From the NCBI RefSeq assembly GCF_028292945.1, contig NZ_JAQGLJ010000117.1, positions 1 to 34,451 of the forward strand: a stretch of DNA of 34,451 nt. Reading direction: 5' to 3'. A model generated the notes under the pieces. That model saw only the letters and a program-made list of their open reading frames with translations. It had not been told where the DNA came from and did not search any database. Source of the stretch: Sphingomonas bacterium. Lineage in GTDB: Bacteria > Pseudomonadota > Alphaproteobacteria > Sphingomonadales > Sphingomonadaceae. The translations under genes and the position numbers were made by a program. Shown here piece by piece: positions 33,188 through 34,451 of the stretch. Each line of letters begins with the position of its first letter. The stretch's first letter is position 1.

Positions 33188-34096
33188 ATGATCGACTGCC
33201 TCGTGATCGGCGGTGGCCCCGCCGGGCTGACCGCCGCCATTTACCTCGCCCGCTTCCACCTCTCCGTCCGCGTCGTCGACGCGGGGCAGAGCCGGGTCAG
33301 TTGGATCCCGCGCACGCACAACCATGCGGGCTATCCGGGCGGGATCAAGGGCACCGACCTGCTCAAGCACATGCGCGATCAGGCGGAGGAGTTCGGCATC
33401 TCGGTCGAACACGGCTTGGTCGAGCACCTGGAACTGATCGAAGGCGGCTTCGCGGCGCGCATTACCGATAGTGAGACCATCGAGGCGCAAACGGTGCTGC
33501 TGGCGACCGGCGTGGTGAACAACAAGCCGCCGATCTCGCCCGAGCTTCATGACGTCGCCATGGCGCGCGGGCTGCTGCGCTATTGTCCCATCTGCGACGG
33601 CTATGAAGTCACCGACAAACGCGTCGGCGTGATCGGCAACCGCACCCACGGCTTCAAGGAAGCGATGTTCCTGCGCACCTATACCAAGGACGTGACGTTG
33701 ATCGCGCCCGACGCCGATATCGAGCTGAGCGACGACGAACATGCCCGGCTGGCGGCACTGGGGATCGCAACAGTCGGTGGGCCGTGCGCGTCGTTGCGGG
33801 TCGACGACGACAAGATCGTCGCACCGACGCCCAAGGGCGAGTTTAGCTTCGACAGCATCTATCCCGCACTCGGCTCGGTCATTCGCTCAGAGCTGGCGAT
33901 AGCACTCGGTGCGGAGGGCTCGTCCGACGGCTGCCTGGTGGTGGACGATCACCAGCGCACCAGCGTGCGCTGGCTGTATGCCGCCGGCGACGTCGTCAAG
34001 GGACTGGACCAGATCAGCCACGCGATGGGCGAAGGCGGCGTCGCCGGAGTGACGATCAGGAACGACTTGGCTGAAGTGCGGGAGCTGGCGCGATAA
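33188..34096 (+). CDS. Thioredoxin-reductase-like NAD(P)/FAD-dependent oxidoreductase
   Basis: 302 residues. FAD-binding CLVIGGGPAGLTAAIYLARF at the start; HNHAGYPGGIKGTDLL matches the TrxB substrate loop; a redox CPIC at Cys133-Cys136 (RYCPICDGYEV) is the active disulfide; the C-terminal FAD segment is LYAAGDVVKGLDQISHAMGEGGVAG. The second Rossmann motif, which in TrxB reads GGGDSAVEEA, is here VGVIGNRTHGFKEAMFL, so NADPH binding may differ. It is probably a disulfide reductase of unknown partner rather than the main thioredoxin reductase. It is divergent from the serine hydrolase across 86 bases and convergent with rimM (25 bases between stops). Confidence 0.87.
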   Translation: MIDCLVIGGGPAGLTAAIYLARFHLSVRVVDAGQSRVSWIPRTHNHAGYPGGIKGTDLLKHMRDQAEEFGISVEHGLVEHLELIEGGFAARITDSETIEAQTVLLATGVVNNKPPISPELHDVAMARGLLRYCPICDGYEVTDKRVGVIGNRTHGFKEAMFLRTYTKDVTLIAPDADIELSDDEHARLAALGIATVGGPCASLRVDDDKIVAPTPKGEFSFDSIYPALGSVIRSELAIALGAEGSSDGCLVVDDHQRTSVRWLYAAGDVVKGLDQISHAMGEGGVAGVTIRNDLAEVRELAR

Positions 34097-34121
34097 GGAC
34101 GTATGCGCCCGGCACCGCGCC

Positions 34122-34451
34122 TTAACCCTCCACAAACGCTGGGTCGATTACAAGTCGCTCTGCGTTCCAGTCGGGCACAGCCTCGGGCCGCAGCGGGGCC
34201 ATGAACGTCCTGCCGTCGAGGCGCTGAACCTCAATTACATCGCCGGCGCCAAAATCGCTGATCGCGACGATGCTGCCAATCGGATCGCCGTCGGGTGTTT
34301 CGACCGGCAGGCCGATGAGGTCGGCATGGTAAAACTCACCCTCCTCCAGCGGCGGCAGGTCGGCGCGCGAGACCGTTAACGTCCTGCCGCGCAGTGCCTC
34401 GGCCCCGGTCCGATCCGCCACTTCCGCAAACCGGGCGATCGAGCCGCGCAG
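34122..34451 (-). CDS. rimM: Ribosome maturation factor RimM, C-terminal part (runs off window end)
   Basis: The last 110 codons are present, open at base 34451. Sequence RFAEVADRTGAEALRGRTLTVSRADLPPLEEGEFYHADLIGLPV is the end of the RimM N-domain and the linker (the LPPLxEgEFYxxDLIG motif), followed by the PRC-barrel domain (GSIVAISDFGAGDVIEV, MAPLRPEAVPDWN). RimM binds S19 in the 30S head and helps 16S rRNA processing. It ends LVIDPAFVEG. In most bacteria trmD follows directly; here the next gene downstream is convergent and trmD is 2.5 kb away. Confidence 0.95.
   Translation of the reverse strand: MRGSIARFAEVADRTGAEALRGRTLTVSRADLPPLEEGEFYHADLIGLPVETPDGDPIGSIVAISDFGAGDVIEVQRLDGRTFMAPLRPEAVPDWNAERLVIDPAFVEG

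Overview
The window reads as the chromosome of a sphingomonad-type alphaproteobacterium (Sphingomonas or a close relative). The basis is very high G+C, proteins rich in Ala, Arg and Asp, the siroheme SUMT-DUF2849-sulfite reductase-DUF934-CysH operon layout typical of alphaproteobacteria, a UPF0262 protein, and the intergenic GGCTTGAGCC-type palindromes common in these genomes. Assignments rest on reading motifs and lengths by eye; no database search was run. I found no tRNA, rRNA, CRISPR array, transposase or clear prophage.

Layout. 1-5603 (minus): prepilin peptidase, a small unknown protein, a coniferyl-aldehyde-type dehydrogenase, then TamA and the start of TamB, which make up an outer-membrane translocation and assembly module. 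5604-5823 holds an inverted pair of palindromic repeats. 5824-9481: thiolase, a MipA/OmpV outer-membrane protein, an SH3-domain secreted protein (opposite strand) and a D-2-hydroxyacid dehydrogenase. 9488-14676 (minus): a compact block of alpha/beta hydrolase, GH130 glycoside phosphorylase-like protein, GT4 glycosyltransferase, an unusual nitronate-monooxygenase-like flavoprotein with a four-cysteine motif, and a ParD/ParE pair whose toxin is frameshifted. 14714-19399 (plus): SelO AMPylase, AstD-type semialdehyde dehydrogenase, an acyltransferase-3 protein, and a decayed second acyltransferase. 19467-23372 (plus): a five-gene sulfate-assimilation operon in which every junction overlaps. 23411-25629 (minus): an Ala-rich secreted protein and the replicative helicase DnaB. 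25728-27895 (plus): UPF0262, a GH25-like protein lacking catalytic residues, cytidine deaminase and dCTP deaminase. 27899-29263 (minus): a DUF418 membrane protein. 29422-30447 (plus): an unrecognised membrane/coiled-coil gene broken by three frameshifts. 30485-34451: rplS, trmD and the end of rimM on the minus strand, with a class-C beta-lactamase-like hydrolase and a divergent thioredoxin-reductase-like flavoprotein inserted between rimM and trmD.

Most of the window is ordinary housekeeping and metabolism. The items most worth a second look are: the split rimM/trmD-rplS operon, where trmD starts inside the stop codon of a secreted hydrolase gene; the four-cysteine NMO-like protein in a carbohydrate gene block; the three-times-frameshifted unknown gene; and the GH25 homologue without its acid residues. 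Several broken genes are each repaired by adding back one G or C, so sequencing error must be excluded before calling them true pseudogenes.
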